Shown: positions 15,316-24,864, counted from the stretch's first letter. The stretch is 42,164 nt of DNA from Clostridiales bacterium (GCA_012837425.1 DURE01000026.1:1-42164); one strand, 5' to 3'. Notes: a model not told the origin generated them from the letters alone. Numbers and translations are program-made.

Positions 15316-16680
15316 CTATACCATATCCTCCGGGCGGACCAGCTCGTCAAACCTCTCTCCCGTAAGGTAGCCGAGCTCAATGCAGGCATCCCGCAGCGGG
15401 ATGTTTTTTTCGTATGCGGTCTTTGCGACCTTAGCCGCCTTATCATACCCGATATGCGGGCTGAGCGCGGTCACCAGCATGAGCGAGTTGTAAAGGTTGT
15501 CCTTCATTTTTTCTCGGTCGGGCTGAATACCCGCGACACAGCGCCGGGTAAAGGAAAAAATGCTGTCGGTAAGCAGGCGCGCCGACTGGAGGAAGTTATA
15601 TATCTGCACCGGCATGAACACGTTTAGCTGGAAATTGCCCTGCGACGCCGCCATGCCTACCGCCACGTCGTTTGCCATGACCTGCACGGCGACCATTGTC
15701 AGCGCCTCGCATTGGGTGGGGTTGACCTTGCCGGGCATAATAGAGCTGCCGGGCTCGTTTGCCGGGATTTTTATCTCGCCCAGCCCGCAGCGCGGGCCCG
15801 AGGCCAGCCAGCGGATGTCGTTTGCGATTTTCATCAGGTCTGAGGCCAGCGCCTTGAGCCCCCCGTGCGCAAAAACCAGCGCGCCCATCGAGGTCAGGGC
15901 ATGGAACTTGTTTTTTGCGCTGATAAACTGAGTGCCGGCGAGGCGACTTATCTCCCCCGCGCAGATGTCTGCAAAGCCGGCCGGGGCATTCAGCCCGGTG
16001 CCTACCGCCGTGCCGCCTATAGCCAGCGGGCGCAGGCCGGCGAGCGAGGATTTTATCATTTCCGAGTCAACCTCGAGCATCACGCGCCAGGCGCTTATCT
16101 CCTGTGAGAAGGCAATCGGCGTCGCGTCCTGAAGGTGCGTACGCCCGCATTTAATAATACCCTGACATTCCTCCTCAAGTCGGGCAAATTCGGCTATAAG
16201 CCCCTCTATAGCCGGGAGCAGGGTGTTCTCGATTTTCAGCACCGCCGCAACATGCATGGCAGTAGGGAAGGTGTCGTTTGAGCTCTGCGACATGTTTACG
16301 TGGTCGTTGGGATGGAGCAGCTTCTCCCCGGCAAGCTGATTGCCGCGGTTGGCTATGACCTCATTGAGGTTCATGTTGGTCTGAGTGCCGCTGCCGGTCT
16401 GCCAGACCGCGAGCGGGAAATGACTGTTTAACTCCCCGGCAAGAATCTCGTCGCAGACCTGCACAACAAGCTCCCGCCGCCGGCCGTCGAGCCTGCCGAG
16501 CCTGAAGTTGGCCTCGGCCGCCGCTTTTTTCAGAATCGCCAGGGCCTCTATAAGTTCAACCGGCATTTTTTCAGTCCCGATGTTAAAATTCTGTCGGCTC
16601 CGCTCGGTCTGGGCGCCCCATAAGGCGTCTTGTGGGACGTCTATCTCGCCCATTGTGTCGCGTTCTCTGCGATATTCCAT
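15316..16680 (-). CDS. fumC: Class II fumarate hydratase
   Basis: This iron-free fumarase reversibly hydrates fumarate to malate. The aspartase/fumarase superfamily signature [15 protein letters not shown] is intact. [25 protein letters not shown] and [16 protein letters not shown] supply the other active-site blocks (the catalytic His is in GRTHLQDA). The 454-residue length is normal. Aspartase is the main alternative in this superfamily. The pattern [12 protein letters not shown] and the FumC-like C-terminus ([21 protein letters not shown]) favour fumarase. Confidence 0.93.
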   Translation of the reverse strand: MEYRRERDTMGEIDVPQDALWGAQTERSRQNFNIGTEKMPVELIEALAILKKAAAEANFRLGRLDGRRRELVVQVCDEILAGELNSHFPLAVWQTGSGTQTNMNLNEVIANRGNQLAGEKLLHPNDHVNMSQSSNDTFPTAMHVAAVLKIENTLLPAIEGLIAEFARLEEECQGIIKCGRTHLQDATPIAFSQEISAWRVMLEVDSEMIKSSLAGLRPLAIGGTAVGTGLNAPAGFADICAGEISRLAGTQFISAKNKFHALTSMGALVFAHGGLKALASDLMKIANDIRWLASGPRCGLGEIKIPANEPGSSIMPGKVNPTQCEALTMVAVQVMANDVAVGMAASQGNFQLNVFMPVQIYNFLQSARLLTDSIFSFTRRCVAGIQPDREKMKDNLYNSLMLVTALSPHIGYDKAAKVAKTAYEKNIPLRDACIELGYLTGERFDELVRPEDMV

Positions 16681-16789
16681 ACAGCCCTCCGCGCCGCCCC
16701 CAGCGGCATTATCCGCTCAATATATCAACATTTTAACATACGATAAAATAAATTTCAAGGATTCATTTTGATAATTGCGAGCCCGGGCA

Positions 16790-16975
16790 AGAAGGGGACA
16801 CGCGACAGGGGCTCTGCCCCCACACCCCGCGGGAACGATTGTGGGGCTCAGCCCCACACCCCGCTCAAGGAACTTTTTTGAAAAAAGTCCCATGAGAATC
16901 CTCAAAAAGCTTCAAATATTAATATCGCTAATTACGTAGCTCGGGCCCCATATCCCGCGCTATACTTCCTTTAAC
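16790..16975. repeat. Dispersed intergenic hairpin repeat, copy 2
   Basis: Two GGGGCTCnGCCCC(CACACCCC) blocks precede the CTCAAGGAACTTTTTT/AAAAAAGT(C)CCATGAG hairpin (16864-16895). After an AT-rich stretch comes the second module, CGGGCCCCATATCCCGCGC (about 16943-16962). Further bases to about 17060 (GCGCGAGGTTCCGGCGCGCC) match a tail also seen at 23.5 kb. It separates the divergent fumC and glycerophosphodiesterase genes. Confidence 0.75.
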
Positions 16976-17119
16976 CCGCTGACTGACATGGGGAAGTAGC
17001 GCGAGGTTCCGGCGCGCCGGGTCGTCGCGTCCTACAATTCAAGGCACGGGGATTGCGCCAAAGCGCCGGGCTGTCCGGCTTTCAGTCAGAAAATATAGCG
17101 AAAAATTTTACTACTATTG

Positions 17120-17148
17120 TTGAATCCTGATACAACATGTGATATAAT
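17120..17148 (+). promoter_or_regulatory. Promoter of the glycerophosphodiesterase operon
   Basis: TTGAAT (17120-17125), 17 bases, TATAAT (17143-17148). The gene's AAAGGA ribosome-binding site follows at 17165-17170. Confidence 0.75.
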
Positions 17149-17177
17149 TGCTGTAATAGTATTGAAAGGAAAATATT

Positions 17178-17924
17178 ATGCACAACCTTTTCGCACAGCG
17201 CAACTCCTGGCGACACCCGAAAATCATAGCCCACCGCGGCGCGCTTGCTCTCGCGCCCGAGAATTCGCTGCCGGCCTTTGTCACAGCCGGCAGGCTTGGG
17301 GTCTGGGCAATAGAGACCGACGTACATATGACTGCCGACCGCGAGCTGGTCTGCTTTCACAACAAAAAAGTTGACGGCATGACAGAAGGCCAGGGTGTAA
17401 TCGCCGAGATGAGGTTTGACGAGATAAGGGCACTGCGCATCACAGCCGGCAGCAATGTCGGCTCCTTTGCCCCCGACGAGCTGCGGATTCCGACCTTTCG
17501 CGAGTACCTGTCGGTCTGCCGCCGGTACGGCTCGGTGCCCTTTATCGAACTCAAGGCCGACATAGTGGGTGAGGCGCTCTGCCTTGTCCGCCGCATGGGG
17601 CTTGAGGAATACTGCGTCGTCTCAAGCGGCAGGCTTGAGCACCTTGAAGAGGCGAGGGCGCTGTCGGATAAGGTTTTTATCCATCATATTTTCAGCAGTG
17701 AGGACAATATCCCGCGGCTGGTTGAGCTTGGATATGCGGGGATGTCATTTAAAATTGCCGACCTTGACGACGTGCCCGGTGGGCTGGTCGAGAAGGTCCA
17801 CGATGCCGGGCTGCGGGTCTGCTTCCGCGCCGCCGATACCACTGAAGTTATGCGGCGCGCTATTGACATGGGCGTCGATTATGTCCCGACGAATTGCGTG
17901 TACACTCTTGGGAGCCCGCTGTAA
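17178..17924 (+). CDS. Glycerophosphodiester phosphodiesterase
   Basis: A TIM-barrel enzyme that splits glycerophosphodiesters to glycerol-3-phosphate and an alcohol. Diagnostic motifs are IAHRGALALAPENSLPAF at residues 15-32 (catalytic His and metal Glu), AIETDVHMTADRELVCFHN (ExD metal site and second His) and PFIELKAD. The length of 248 residues is normal for the cytosolic form, and no signal peptide is seen. It leads a plus-strand run with pepT (28-base gap) and radC. Confidence 0.92.
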   Translation: MHNLFAQRNSWRHPKIIAHRGALALAPENSLPAFVTAGRLGVWAIETDVHMTADRELVCFHNKKVDGMTEGQGVIAEMRFDEIRALRITAGSNVGSFAPDELRIPTFREYLSVCRRYGSVPFIELKADIVGEALCLVRRMGLEEYCVVSSGRLEHLEEARALSDKVFIHHIFSSEDNIPRLVELGYAGMSFKIADLDDVPGGLVEKVHDAGLRVCFRAADTTEVMRRAIDMGVDYVPTNCVYTLGSPL

Positions 17925-17952
17925 ATCTTATACCGCCTATTAGGAGAAATAA

Positions 17953-19197
17953 ATGAAGGCATACGAACGGCTTATCAAATATACAAAAGTAAACACGGCC
18001 TCAAGTGAGGGCGGGAATACCACGCCCAGCACGCCGGGGCAGTTTGAGCTTGCGCGCTTGCTGGTTGATGAGCTCAAAGAACTCGGGGTCAAGGACGCCC
18101 GGGTTGACGACAAATGCTATGTCTACGGGATAATACCGGCGTCGGCGGGCTGTGAGGGGGCGGTGAGGCTCGGGTTTATCGCGCATCTTGACACTTCCCC
18201 GGATTTTTCGGGTGAAGGTGTAAACCCCCGGGTGATTGAAAACTACGACGGCGGCGACCTTCCCCTCGGGCAGAGCGGGCGGGTGATGCGCGTCTCGGAT
18301 TTCCCTCACCTAACAAAACTCCGTGGCAAAACCCTAATTGTGACCGACGGGAACACCCTGCTTGGCGCCGACGACAAGGCCGGAATTGCCGAGATAATGA
18401 CTATGGTCGAGCGCCTGCAAAAGAGCGGCGAGCCGCACGGGCAAATTTCAATCTGCTATACACCCGACGAGGAAGTCGGGGCCGGCGCCGATTATTTTGA
18501 TATTGCGGGCTTCGGGGCTGATTTTGCGTATACCGTGGACGGCGGCGAGGCCGGCGAGGTTGTTTTTGAGAACTTCAACGCCGCGGGCGCCGAGTTTGAA
18601 GTGAGAGGGGTGAGCATCCACCCGGGCGATGCCAAGGACAAAATGGTAAACGCACAGCTTGTCGCAATGGAGATAAACTCCATGCTACCGCCCGGTGAGA
18701 CTCCGCGCGACACCGAGGGTTACGAGGGCTTTTTTCATCTCTGCCGCACCGAGGGCAGTGTCGGGCAGGCAAAGCTGACATACATCGTCCGCGACCATGA
18801 CGCAGAACTTTTTGACAGACGCATAGAAATTCTTCGCGACATCGAAAGCGCGATAAACTCAAAATACGGCGACGGCACGGCCCGTCTGAAAATCAAAGAG
18901 CAGTACAGGAACATGCGCGAGGTGATAATGCCACATTATCATCTGATTGAAAATGCCATGGCCGCGTCCGGGGAAGCCGGGGCAGGACTCCGGATACGCC
19001 CGATACGCGGCGGAACCGACGGCGCCCGGCTCTCATTCATGGGGCTGCCCTGTCCCAACCTCGGCACCGGTGGCTATGCTTTCCACGGCCCGTTCGAGCA
19101 TATAACCGCCGAGGATATGGAGGATGTTGTAAATATCCTTCTCGGCATTGTGCGCAGGTATCGCACAATGCGGCGAGGGGATGCGATAAAGGCATAG
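17953..19197 (+). CDS. pepT: Tripeptide aminopeptidase PepT (M20B)
   Basis: A di-zinc enzyme that removes the N-terminal residue from tripeptides in the cytosol. M20B motifs: IAHLDTSPDFSG (ligand His and catalytic Asp), LLGADDKAGIAEI (bridging Asp), YTPDEEVGAGAD (catalytic Glu-Glu), TVDGGEAGEV, and RPIRGGTDGARLSFMGLPCPNLGTG near the C-terminus. The 414-residue length is typical. AGGAGA eight bases upstream supports the ATG at 17953. This is the second M20 peptidase in the window (see pepD), which suggests peptide use as a nutrient. Confidence 0.96.
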   Translation: MKAYERLIKYTKVNTASSEGGNTTPSTPGQFELARLLVDELKELGVKDARVDDKCYVYGIIPASAGCEGAVRLGFIAHLDTSPDFSGEGVNPRVIENYDGGDLPLGQSGRVMRVSDFPHLTKLRGKTLIVTDGNTLLGADDKAGIAEIMTMVERLQKSGEPHGQISICYTPDEEVGAGADYFDIAGFGADFAYTVDGGEAGEVVFENFNAAGAEFEVRGVSIHPGDAKDKMVNAQLVAMEINSMLPPGETPRDTEGYEGFFHLCRTEGSVGQAKLTYIVRDHDAELFDRRIEILRDIESAINSKYGDGTARLKIKEQYRNMREVIMPHYHLIENAMAASGEAGAGLRIRPIRGGTDGARLSFMGLPCPNLGTGGYAFHGPFEHITAEDMEDVVNILLGIVRRYRTMRRGDAIKA

Positions 19198-19227
19198 AAA
19201 TAAAAGAAAGGCGAAGGATAAAGCAAA

Positions 19228-19995
19228 ATGCACGACGGTCATCGGGAACGGATAAGGCAGCGTATAATCGCCGAGGGGACAGACGGCTTTGATGAACACC
19301 AGCTGCTTGAAGCCCTCCTGTTCTATTCGATTCCGCGCTCCGACACAAACGAGACAGCGCACCGGCTCATAGAGGAGTTCGGCTCGCTTGCCGGCGTGTT
19401 TTCGGCCTCATATGAGGAGCTGCTGCGCGTTTTTGGTATCGGTGAATCAAGTGCGCTGCTAATTCGGCTTATTGCCGGTATCAACCGGAAAATTGCGATC
19501 TCGAAGAACAGGGGAGGGCAGCGCTTCGATTCGCTGGAGAAAATCTGCAGATACTTAGCTAATCTTTATGTCGGTATCAATGTCGAGCGGGTTTATCTGA
19601 TGATGTTCGACAACGGCATGAAGCTTATAGACTGCGCCAGAATCTGTGACGGGACGGTTAACACTGCGGTCATGCTTCCGCGTCTGATGATTGAAAAGGC
19701 GCTGCTCAAGCGCGCCTCGAATGTGGTGGTAGCCCACAATCACCCGGACGGGGTGGCGGTACCGTCGGGCGACGACATCTCAACCACCGAAATGCTGCGC
19801 TCGGCCTTTGATTTGGTGGGGATACATATGCTTGAGCATGTGATAATCGCGGGGAATAGCTATGCGCCGATTATGAGAGGGCGCAACTTTGAGAGCATGC
19901 GGGTAGGAATGAAGCAATCGTTGAAAACAGATACTCGCTCAAGAGAATTTATGACGACGCTCCGGAGTCCTCCGCCCCCGAGGACCGGAAGATGA
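19228..19995 (+). CDS. radC: RadC-family JAB-domain protein
   Basis: The protein has a helix-hairpin-helix region in its first third (FGSLAGVFSASYEELLRVFGIGES) and a C-terminal JAB/MPN domain. The metal site is complete: HNHPDGVAVPSGDD, with a Glu further upstream in the fold. Once called a DNA-repair protein, RadC has no proven repair role, and its biochemical activity is unknown. The C-terminal tail of about 35 residues after RNFESM is polar and longer than usual. An intrinsic terminator follows within 45 bases. Confidence 0.88.
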   Translation: MHDGHRERIRQRIIAEGTDGFDEHQLLEALLFYSIPRSDTNETAHRLIEEFGSLAGVFSASYEELLRVFGIGESSALLIRLIAGINRKIAISKNRGGQRFDSLEKICRYLANLYVGINVERVYLMMFDNGMKLIDCARICDGTVNTAVMLPRLMIEKALLKRASNVVVAHNHPDGVAVPSGDDISTTEMLRSAFDLVGIHMLEHVIIAGNSYAPIMRGRNFESMRVGMKQSLKTDTRSREFMTTLRSPPPPRTGR

Positions 19996-20038
19996 AATAA
20001 TAATCCGGAAGTTTTAAGGCTAAAGCATACATAAACAT

Positions 20039-20068
20039 CCCGGTGCAACCGCACCGGGGCGTTTTTTT
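20039..20068 (+). terminator. Intrinsic terminator after radC
   Basis: An 8-bp stem CCCGGTGC/GCACCGGG (20039-20046, 20051-20058) with an AACC loop, followed by GGCG and seven Ts (20062-20068). Confidence 0.85.
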
Positions 20069-20137
20069 GCCCGGCAGGGAGTAACAGAATTAATTGCAAT
20101 ACAGTACTATAATTTTACCATCAACAATAAGAAAGTT

Positions 20138-20180
20138 CTAAATTTTGTGTCGAAAAATGAGGATAAAATTTAGTACGACA
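20138..20180. promoter_or_regulatory. AT-rich inverted repeat with a Spo0A-box-like core
   Basis: CTAAATTTT (20138-20146) and AAAATTTAG (20165-20173) are perfect arms. Between them lies TGTCGAA (20147-20153), the core of the Spo0A box, and TACGACA (20174-20180), a near match in the other direction, follows the second arm. Similar sites lie upstream of murA at 21.8 kb. The surrounding 20069-20289 region has no gene. Confidence 0.3.
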
Positions 20181-20289
20181 TGAAATCGGCGGGTCAAAAT
20201 AACAGTCAAATAACAGAACGACAGGCACAAAAATTAGTATAAAACCTCGCAAAAACGGTAAAAAAACAGAAACAAAGCGCCATCCCGAG

Positions 20290-20324
20290 AAAAAACCCGG
20301 ACGCTGTCGATTCAGCGTCCGGGG
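20290..20324 (-). terminator. Intrinsic terminator after murA
   Basis: On the minus strand a CCGGACGCTG/CAGCGTCCGG hairpin is followed by GTTTTTTC (T-run at 20295-20290). It lies about 75 bases past the murA stop. Confidence 0.8.
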
Positions 20325-20397
20325 TTTTGGGTGCAATATTAAATTGATTCAGAATAGCATGTTAAAGTTAAAAAAGCGGTGCAGGTCGGCTTTCAGC

Positions 20398-21702
20398 TCA
20401 GTTGACCATTCTTATTTCTCCGGCCTCGGAGACCTTAACCCGTTTGATGTCAGCGCCTACCTGGCGGAGTTTGCCGACAATGTCGTAATACCCGCGGTCG
20501 AGCGTGTTTTCTATTCCCTCAATGGTGGTGGTGCCCGAGGCTGCAAGCCCGGCAATAATCATGGCCGCGCCGGCGCGAAGGTCGACAGATCTGACCGGAG
20601 CGCCCGACAGCCGCTCGACACCGACAATTGTCGCGGTTCTCCCGTCGGCCGATACGTTTGCCCCCATGCGGCGCAGGTCTTCAAGGTATCTGAACCGGTT
20701 GTCGCATACCCCTTCGGTTATTGTGCTGATTCCCTCGGCGGTGCAGAGCAGGGCTGCGGCCTGTGGCTGCATGTCGGTGGGGAAGCCGGGATAGGGCAGG
20801 GTTTTGACATTGGCGCGATTGAGCCGGCCGTTTGAGGAAACCGTGATATAGTCATCGTTCTCGACAATCGCAACGCCCATTTCGAGGAATTTTGCCGATA
20901 TTGATTCGATATGCTTAGGAATAACATTCCGGATTTTCAGCCTTCCGCCGGCCGAGGCTACCGCCGCCATGTAGGTGCCGGCCTCAATCATGTCCGGGAT
21001 AATGGCGTATTCGCAGCCGTGGAGCTTTTTGACGCCGTGGATCTTTATCATATTTGTGCCAGCGCCGGTTATGTTTGCGCCGCAGGTGTTGAGAAAATTG
21101 GCCAAATCGACAATATGCGGCTCTCTTGCGGCATTGTCGATTATAGTTGTGCCCTCGGCAAGGCACGCGGCAAGCATGATATTGCAGGTTGCGCCCACAG
21201 AACTAATATCAAAATATATCGACGAGCCTGTTAGCTTACCCGGGCAGCGTGCGTTTATGTAACCGTTTTCGATGAAAATTTCGGCTCCTAATGCCTCAAA
21301 CCCCTTGACATGCTGGTCAATCGGACGCACGCCGAAGTCGCAGCCGCCGGGCATACCGACCTTGGCCCAGCCGAACCTGCCGAGTTCGGCGCCGATAAGA
21401 TAGGTTGAGGCCCTCATTTTATTGACAAGACTGTATGGAGAGATGCCACAGGTAATATGAGTGGTGTCGATTTCGGCAGTGGTTTTGTTTAGCATCCGCA
21501 CGACGGCGCCCATTGCGCTGAGTATGTCAAGCGCTACGCTGACATCAGTGACGGGGGGCAGGTTTTCAATGACACACCTTTCACCCGTGAGGATACTTGC
21601 AAAAATTATCGGAAGAGCAGCGTTCTTCATGCCGTCGATACGGACATCTCCGTAAAGCCTGGCACCGCCGTTGATTATTATTTTTTCCATTATATATATC
21701 AT
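20398..21702 (-). CDS. murA: UDP-N-acetylglucosamine 1-carboxyvinyltransferase
   Basis: This enzyme performs the first committed step of peptidoglycan synthesis, adding enolpyruvate from PEP to UDP-GlcNAc in the cytosol. The substrate loop GMKNAALP holds the Lys-Asn pair (26-27). PGGCDFGVRPIDQHVKGFEALGA carries the catalytic Cys121, equivalent to Cys115 and the fosfomycin target. YPGFPTDMQPQ and the C-terminal Gly-rich repeats complete the inside-out barrel. The 434-residue length is normal. The start is either the ATG at 21702 (GGAT five bases upstream) or 21690. Bacillota often have two murA copies, and which one this is cannot be told. Confidence 0.96.
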   Translation of the reverse strand: MIYIMEKIIINGGARLYGDVRIDGMKNAALPIIFASILTGERCVIENLPPVTDVSVALDILSAMGAVVRMLNKTTAEIDTTHITCGISPYSLVNKMRASTYLIGAELGRFGWAKVGMPGGCDFGVRPIDQHVKGFEALGAEIFIENGYINARCPGKLTGSSIYFDISSVGATCNIMLAACLAEGTTIIDNAAREPHIVDLANFLNTCGANITGAGTNMIKIHGVKKLHGCEYAIIPDMIEAGTYMAAVASAGGRLKIRNVIPKHIESISAKFLEMGVAIVENDDYITVSSNGRLNRANVKTLPYPGFPTDMQPQAAALLCTAEGISTITEGVCDNRFRYLEDLRRMGANVSADGRTATIVGVERLSGAPVRSVDLRAGAAMIIAGLAASGTTTIEGIENTLDRGYYDIVGKLRQVGADIKRVKVSEAGEIRMVN

Positions 21703-21802
21703 ATATATCCAGGTTCCGTGAAGGTTCGGAACGCATCCCTTGCTGTAATAGTAAGTAATTTATATGGAAACCGAACAAAAATCAGCCAATAAGTGACAGA
21801 TG

Positions 21803-21835
21803 TTCGACAAAAAACGCTAAAAATAACGTACGACA
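21803..21835 (-). promoter_or_regulatory. Tandem Spo0A-box-like sites upstream of murA
   Basis: TTTTGTCGAA on the minus strand (21812-21803) matches the classical Spo0A box in full, and TGTCGTA (21835-21829) is one base off the core. A TATAAA at 21764-21759 is a candidate -10 element, placing the full box roughly 50 bases upstream of transcription start. The 380-base gap up to 22083 is AT-rich and holds no gene. Confidence 0.35.
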
Positions 21836-22024
21836 TTAGGTTTACATAATTATAACACATTTAGAATAATCTTAAAAGATGTTCTGCAAAAATTCTTCCA
21901 AAAAAAATGTACGAAATTTTAACATAATTCTTATGCAATATGCCCTCATATATAAAATATGCCGCATAAATCTGTTATGCGACAAGTATTTATGGTTATT
22001 GCCCTGATTTGATTTTAGGACCTG

Positions 22025-22059
22025 AAAAACAGAAAACCGGCGGGAAAACCCCCCGCCGG
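22025..22059 (-). terminator. Intrinsic terminator after the DUF3810 gene
   Basis: Minus strand: CCGGCGGG/CCCGCCGG stem (22059-22052 with 22044-22037), then TTTTCTGTTTTT (22036-22025). Confidence 0.85.
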
Positions 22060-22083
22060 GAAAAGCTCGAAAAATGTCTAATA

Positions 22084-23349
22084 TCATTCGTTTCTATAGT
22101 AGGCTACCGCAAGGTCGGTTACCATTCCGTAGCTCCTCGTGCCTTCGGTCCCCTGCGATTTGAGGTAGGCGTCGTTTATGGCCTGGCTGACCTTTGCGGC
22201 TTTTGAATGCTTATATTTTTTAAAGAATTCAGAGTATGCGCTCATCTCGTGGCGGACCGCAGGCTCAAGCTTTCGCATCAGTTTTGCATGGAGCTCGGGG
22301 TCGGCAGAGTTGAGTGAGCCTGAAACGAATTCGTATAGATTGAGGTAACCACTGTATCTGATATAGGGGTCGTCGCTTGCTATGCAGACCAGGAAGGCGA
22401 CAAAGTTGGCCTCGTCCTCTCTGGCAATTCCGCGCTGGTGGGCAAGCTCGTGGGCGGCGGTGTAGGGCAGGGTGTAGTCCGGAAAATTCACGTTGAGGTT
22501 GGCCTCACCTGTAAAGTATGTGTAAACGCCGGTTGTATGGAGATAAGACATCAGCTCGCTGAGCATCACCGGCTTTACCCGACTGTAGAGCCGCGGGATA
22601 AAGTCATGCTCGTCGCACACGCCGTCGTAGGCTGCGTTGAGCTTTTTGTTCATTTCCTCAAGCGTGTAGGGCATGACCGAGAAGTTCTTATGGCGGAAGG
22701 TTAAATGCTCCGCCTCTTCGTTGACCTTCCCTGCGAGTATCAGCGCCGTGTTGTAGAGCTCCTCAACGCTAACCTCCCGCCGGTCAAGCCCCAGCTTTTT
22801 GTCGAGCGTGGTCGTGTGATAGGCCGGGCCAAATCCCAGGGCGAATATCGACAGAAACACCGAGGCGACCGACAGGAGTATTCCTACATAAACCGCGGTG
22901 TCGCGCCATGTGTCGCTGTATTTTTTTATCGCAGCCCTGATTGTAAAAAAAATAACCACCGGAAGGAAGAGTACCATGCATTCAGCCAGCGAGAAGGGAA
23001 TCCAGCTTGTCAGATACGCAAGGATAGCCCGTACTGCCGCCCCAGGATACCTTGAGAAGAAGTCGGCAAAGGGAGTAAAGGCAACCGCGGCGGCGTATAT
23101 CAGGATGCTAAAGCCGGCTATGGCAAAAAGGACAATAGAGTATTTCGGCAATTTCAGCCCGGAGGGATTGTCAACCGTCTCAGGCGGTGTTTTATCGGGG
23201 GAAGTATCATCTGCCCCCACCCGGGGCCTGTCTGACCGGCCGGCGGACAGGTTTAAATCAGCCGGGTTGCCGAATGTCTCTGACCCGGGCGGAGGTTCAG
23301 GCGCGGGAGATTTTTCTTCTTTTTCAATTCTAATATTCTCGTCGTTCAT
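22084..23349 (-). CDS. DUF3810-family membrane protein with HExxH motif
   Basis: The 421-residue protein begins with about 65 polar, Pro-rich residues and then has three transmembrane helices (about 71-95, 112-138, 152-174). A large C-terminal domain follows, containing AAHELAHQRGIAREDEANF (299-316). HELAH plus the downstream Glu residues form a gluzincin-like zinc-peptidase site. DUF3810 proteins are widespread in Clostridia and Bacteroidota, with no proven substrate. The predicted topology puts the metal domain outside, so a role in envelope protein processing is likely but not shown. It ends with its own terminator and stands alone. Confidence 0.8.
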   Translation of the reverse strand: MNDENIRIEKEEKSPAPEPPPGSETFGNPADLNLSAGRSDRPRVGADDTSPDKTPPETVDNPSGLKLPKYSIVLFAIAGFSILIYAAAVAFTPFADFFSRYPGAAVRAILAYLTSWIPFSLAECMVLFLPVVIFFTIRAAIKKYSDTWRDTAVYVGILLSVASVFLSIFALGFGPAYHTTTLDKKLGLDRREVSVEELYNTALILAGKVNEEAEHLTFRHKNFSVMPYTLEEMNKKLNAAYDGVCDEHDFIPRLYSRVKPVMLSELMSYLHTTGVYTYFTGEANLNVNFPDYTLPYTAAHELAHQRGIAREDEANFVAFLVCIASDDPYIRYSGYLNLYEFVSGSLNSADPELHAKLMRKLEPAVRHEMSAYSEFFKKYKHSKAAKVSQAINDAYLKSQGTEGTRSYGMVTDLAVAYYRNE

Positions 23350-23439
23350 GAAGATACCTCACGGTTCGATAAAGCAATATCCCTGTCTGAATAGTATAAC
23401 ACCTATTTGTGGAGTTTACAAGGCGGCAGGGTGAATTTT

Positions 23440-23560
23440 TGCGGGGCGCCGCCCCGCACCCCGCTCAAGGAACTTTTTTTTCAAAAAAGTTCCTTGAGAA
23501 TCCTTAAAAAACTTCCTGAACTAAATCGCAAGTCAAGCAGCGCGAGGTCCCGGCGCGCCG
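23440..23560. repeat. Dispersed intergenic hairpin repeat, copy 3
   Basis: A GCGGGGCGCCGCCCCGCACCCC block leads into the best copy of the hairpin: CTCAAGGAACTTTTTTT and AAAAAAGTTCCTTGAG (23464-23498, 16 paired bases). The tail GCAGCGCGAGGTCCCGGCGCGCC (about 23536-23558) matches the tail of copy 2. It lies between the 3' end of ilvE and the start of the DUF3810 gene. Confidence 0.8.
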
Positions 23561-23603
23561 TGTCGTCGCGTCACACAACGCGGGATTTGATGCGCGGGCA
23601 AAC

Positions 23604-23636
23604 AAAAAAGCCGGGAACGCCGCACGGCGTTCCCGG
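23604..23636 (-). terminator. Intrinsic terminator after ilvE
   Basis: A 12-bp stem CCGGGAACGCCG/CGGCGTTCCCGG (23636-23611) is followed by CTTTTTTG on the minus strand (T-run 23609-23604), starting 13 bases past the stop. Confidence 0.9.
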
Positions 23637-23649
23637 TAAAATATATTAA

Positions 23650-24723
23650 TCAGCAGACTTTAACAACCCAACCTTCGGGCCCCTCAATCCGTCCCCACTG
23701 GATGCCGGTTAGCGAATCGTAGAGCTTTTGCGCTATGGGGCCGATTTTATTGTTGTTGATGACAAGCTTGTCGTCGCCGCTGTCAAGCTCGCCTATCGGA
23801 GAGATAACGGCGGCCGTGCCGGTGCCGAAGGCTTCGTTGAGCCTGCCGTTCTTATAGGCCTCTATAACCTCCGAGAGGGCCAGCCTGCGTTCGGTTACGG
23901 TATACCCCCAGGAGCGGAGCAACTCGATACAGGAGGCGCGGGTGATGCCCGGGAGGATATTGCCCTCGTCAAGCGACGGTGTGATAATCTCGCCGCCGAT
24001 GACGAAAAACACATTCATCGAGCCCACTTCGTCGATATATTTATGCTCGATACCGTCGAGCCAGAGCACCTGGGCATACCCGAGCCGCTCGGCCTCGGCC
24101 TGTGCAATAAGCGAAGCCGCATAATTTCCGCCGACCTTGGCAAATCCCGTGCCGCCCCGCACCGAGCGGACATACTCGGTTTCAACGAATATCCGGATGG
24201 GATTTATACCGGCTGCATAATAGGAGCCAACGGGCGAGAGAATTATTGCAAAAATATATGTTTTTGAAGGATGTACGCCGAGTTGCGGGTCGGTGGCGAA
24301 TATGAAAGGCCTGATGTAGAGCGAGGTACCTTCGGCACGCGGCACCCAGTCCCGCTCAAGCCTGACAAGCTCAACGACCGCCTGGAGCGCGTCGTTTAGG
24401 TTTACCTCGGGAATGCAGATGCGGCGGTTGGTTTTGTTCATGCGTTCAAAATTCTTTTGCGGCCTGAAGAGCAGGATGCTGCCGTCGGCAGCGCGGTAGG
24501 CCTTGAGCCCCTCGAACATCTCCTGCGCGTAATGGAAGACCATGCATGACGGGTCGAGCACAAAGGGGCCGTAGGGAACAATCCTCGCGTCGTGCCAGCC
24601 TCTCGACTCGGTATAGTTCATGATGAACATGTGGTCGGTAAATATCCTGCCGAATCCGAGCTTGCTCTCATCGTCAGGCTTTGGTTTTAAGTCCTTCCGT
24701 TGTGTGATTTTAATGTCCAGCAT
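23650..24723 (-). CDS. ilvE: Branched-chain amino acid aminotransferase
   Basis: A fold-type IV PLP enzyme that interconverts Val, Leu and Ile with their 2-keto acids. The PLP lysine is Lys196 in FAKVGGNYAASL. LWLDGIEHKYIDEVGSMNVFF and LPGITRASCIELLRSWGYTVTER are the class-IV signature region. The length of 357 residues fits the larger, eukaryote-like (BCAT) branch of the family. AAGGAG eight bases before the ATG at 24723 and a good promoter at 24814-24786 give a short leader with no room for a T-box. It is a single-gene unit with its own terminator. Confidence 0.96.
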   Translation of the reverse strand: MLDIKITQRKDLKPKPDDESKLGFGRIFTDHMFIMNYTESRGWHDARIVPYGPFVLDPSCMVFHYAQEMFEGLKAYRAADGSILLFRPQKNFERMNKTNRRICIPEVNLNDALQAVVELVRLERDWVPRAEGTSLYIRPFIFATDPQLGVHPSKTYIFAIILSPVGSYYAAGINPIRIFVETEYVRSVRGGTGFAKVGGNYAASLIAQAEAERLGYAQVLWLDGIEHKYIDEVGSMNVFFVIGGEIITPSLDEGNILPGITRASCIELLRSWGYTVTERRLALSEVIEAYKNGRLNEAFGTGTAAVISPIGELDSGDDKLVINNNKIGPIAQKLYDSLTGIQWGRIEGPEGWVVKVC

Positions 24724-24785
24724 GATTTTTCTCCTTAATGTATATAAGCGGCAAAACCGCGGTAAGGTCGGAGTTTTATTTATCT

Positions 24786-24814
24786 ATTATAAACCAAAAA
24801 AAGTTTTTTGACAA
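24786..24814 (-). promoter_or_regulatory. Promoter of ilvE
   Basis: Minus strand: TTGTCA (24814-24809), 17 bases, TATAAT (24791-24786). Confidence 0.8.
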
Positions 24815-24864
24815 TAGGTGACGGCAAAAAATCAGGTTTTATTTCGGGGAATATAACTCTTTAT

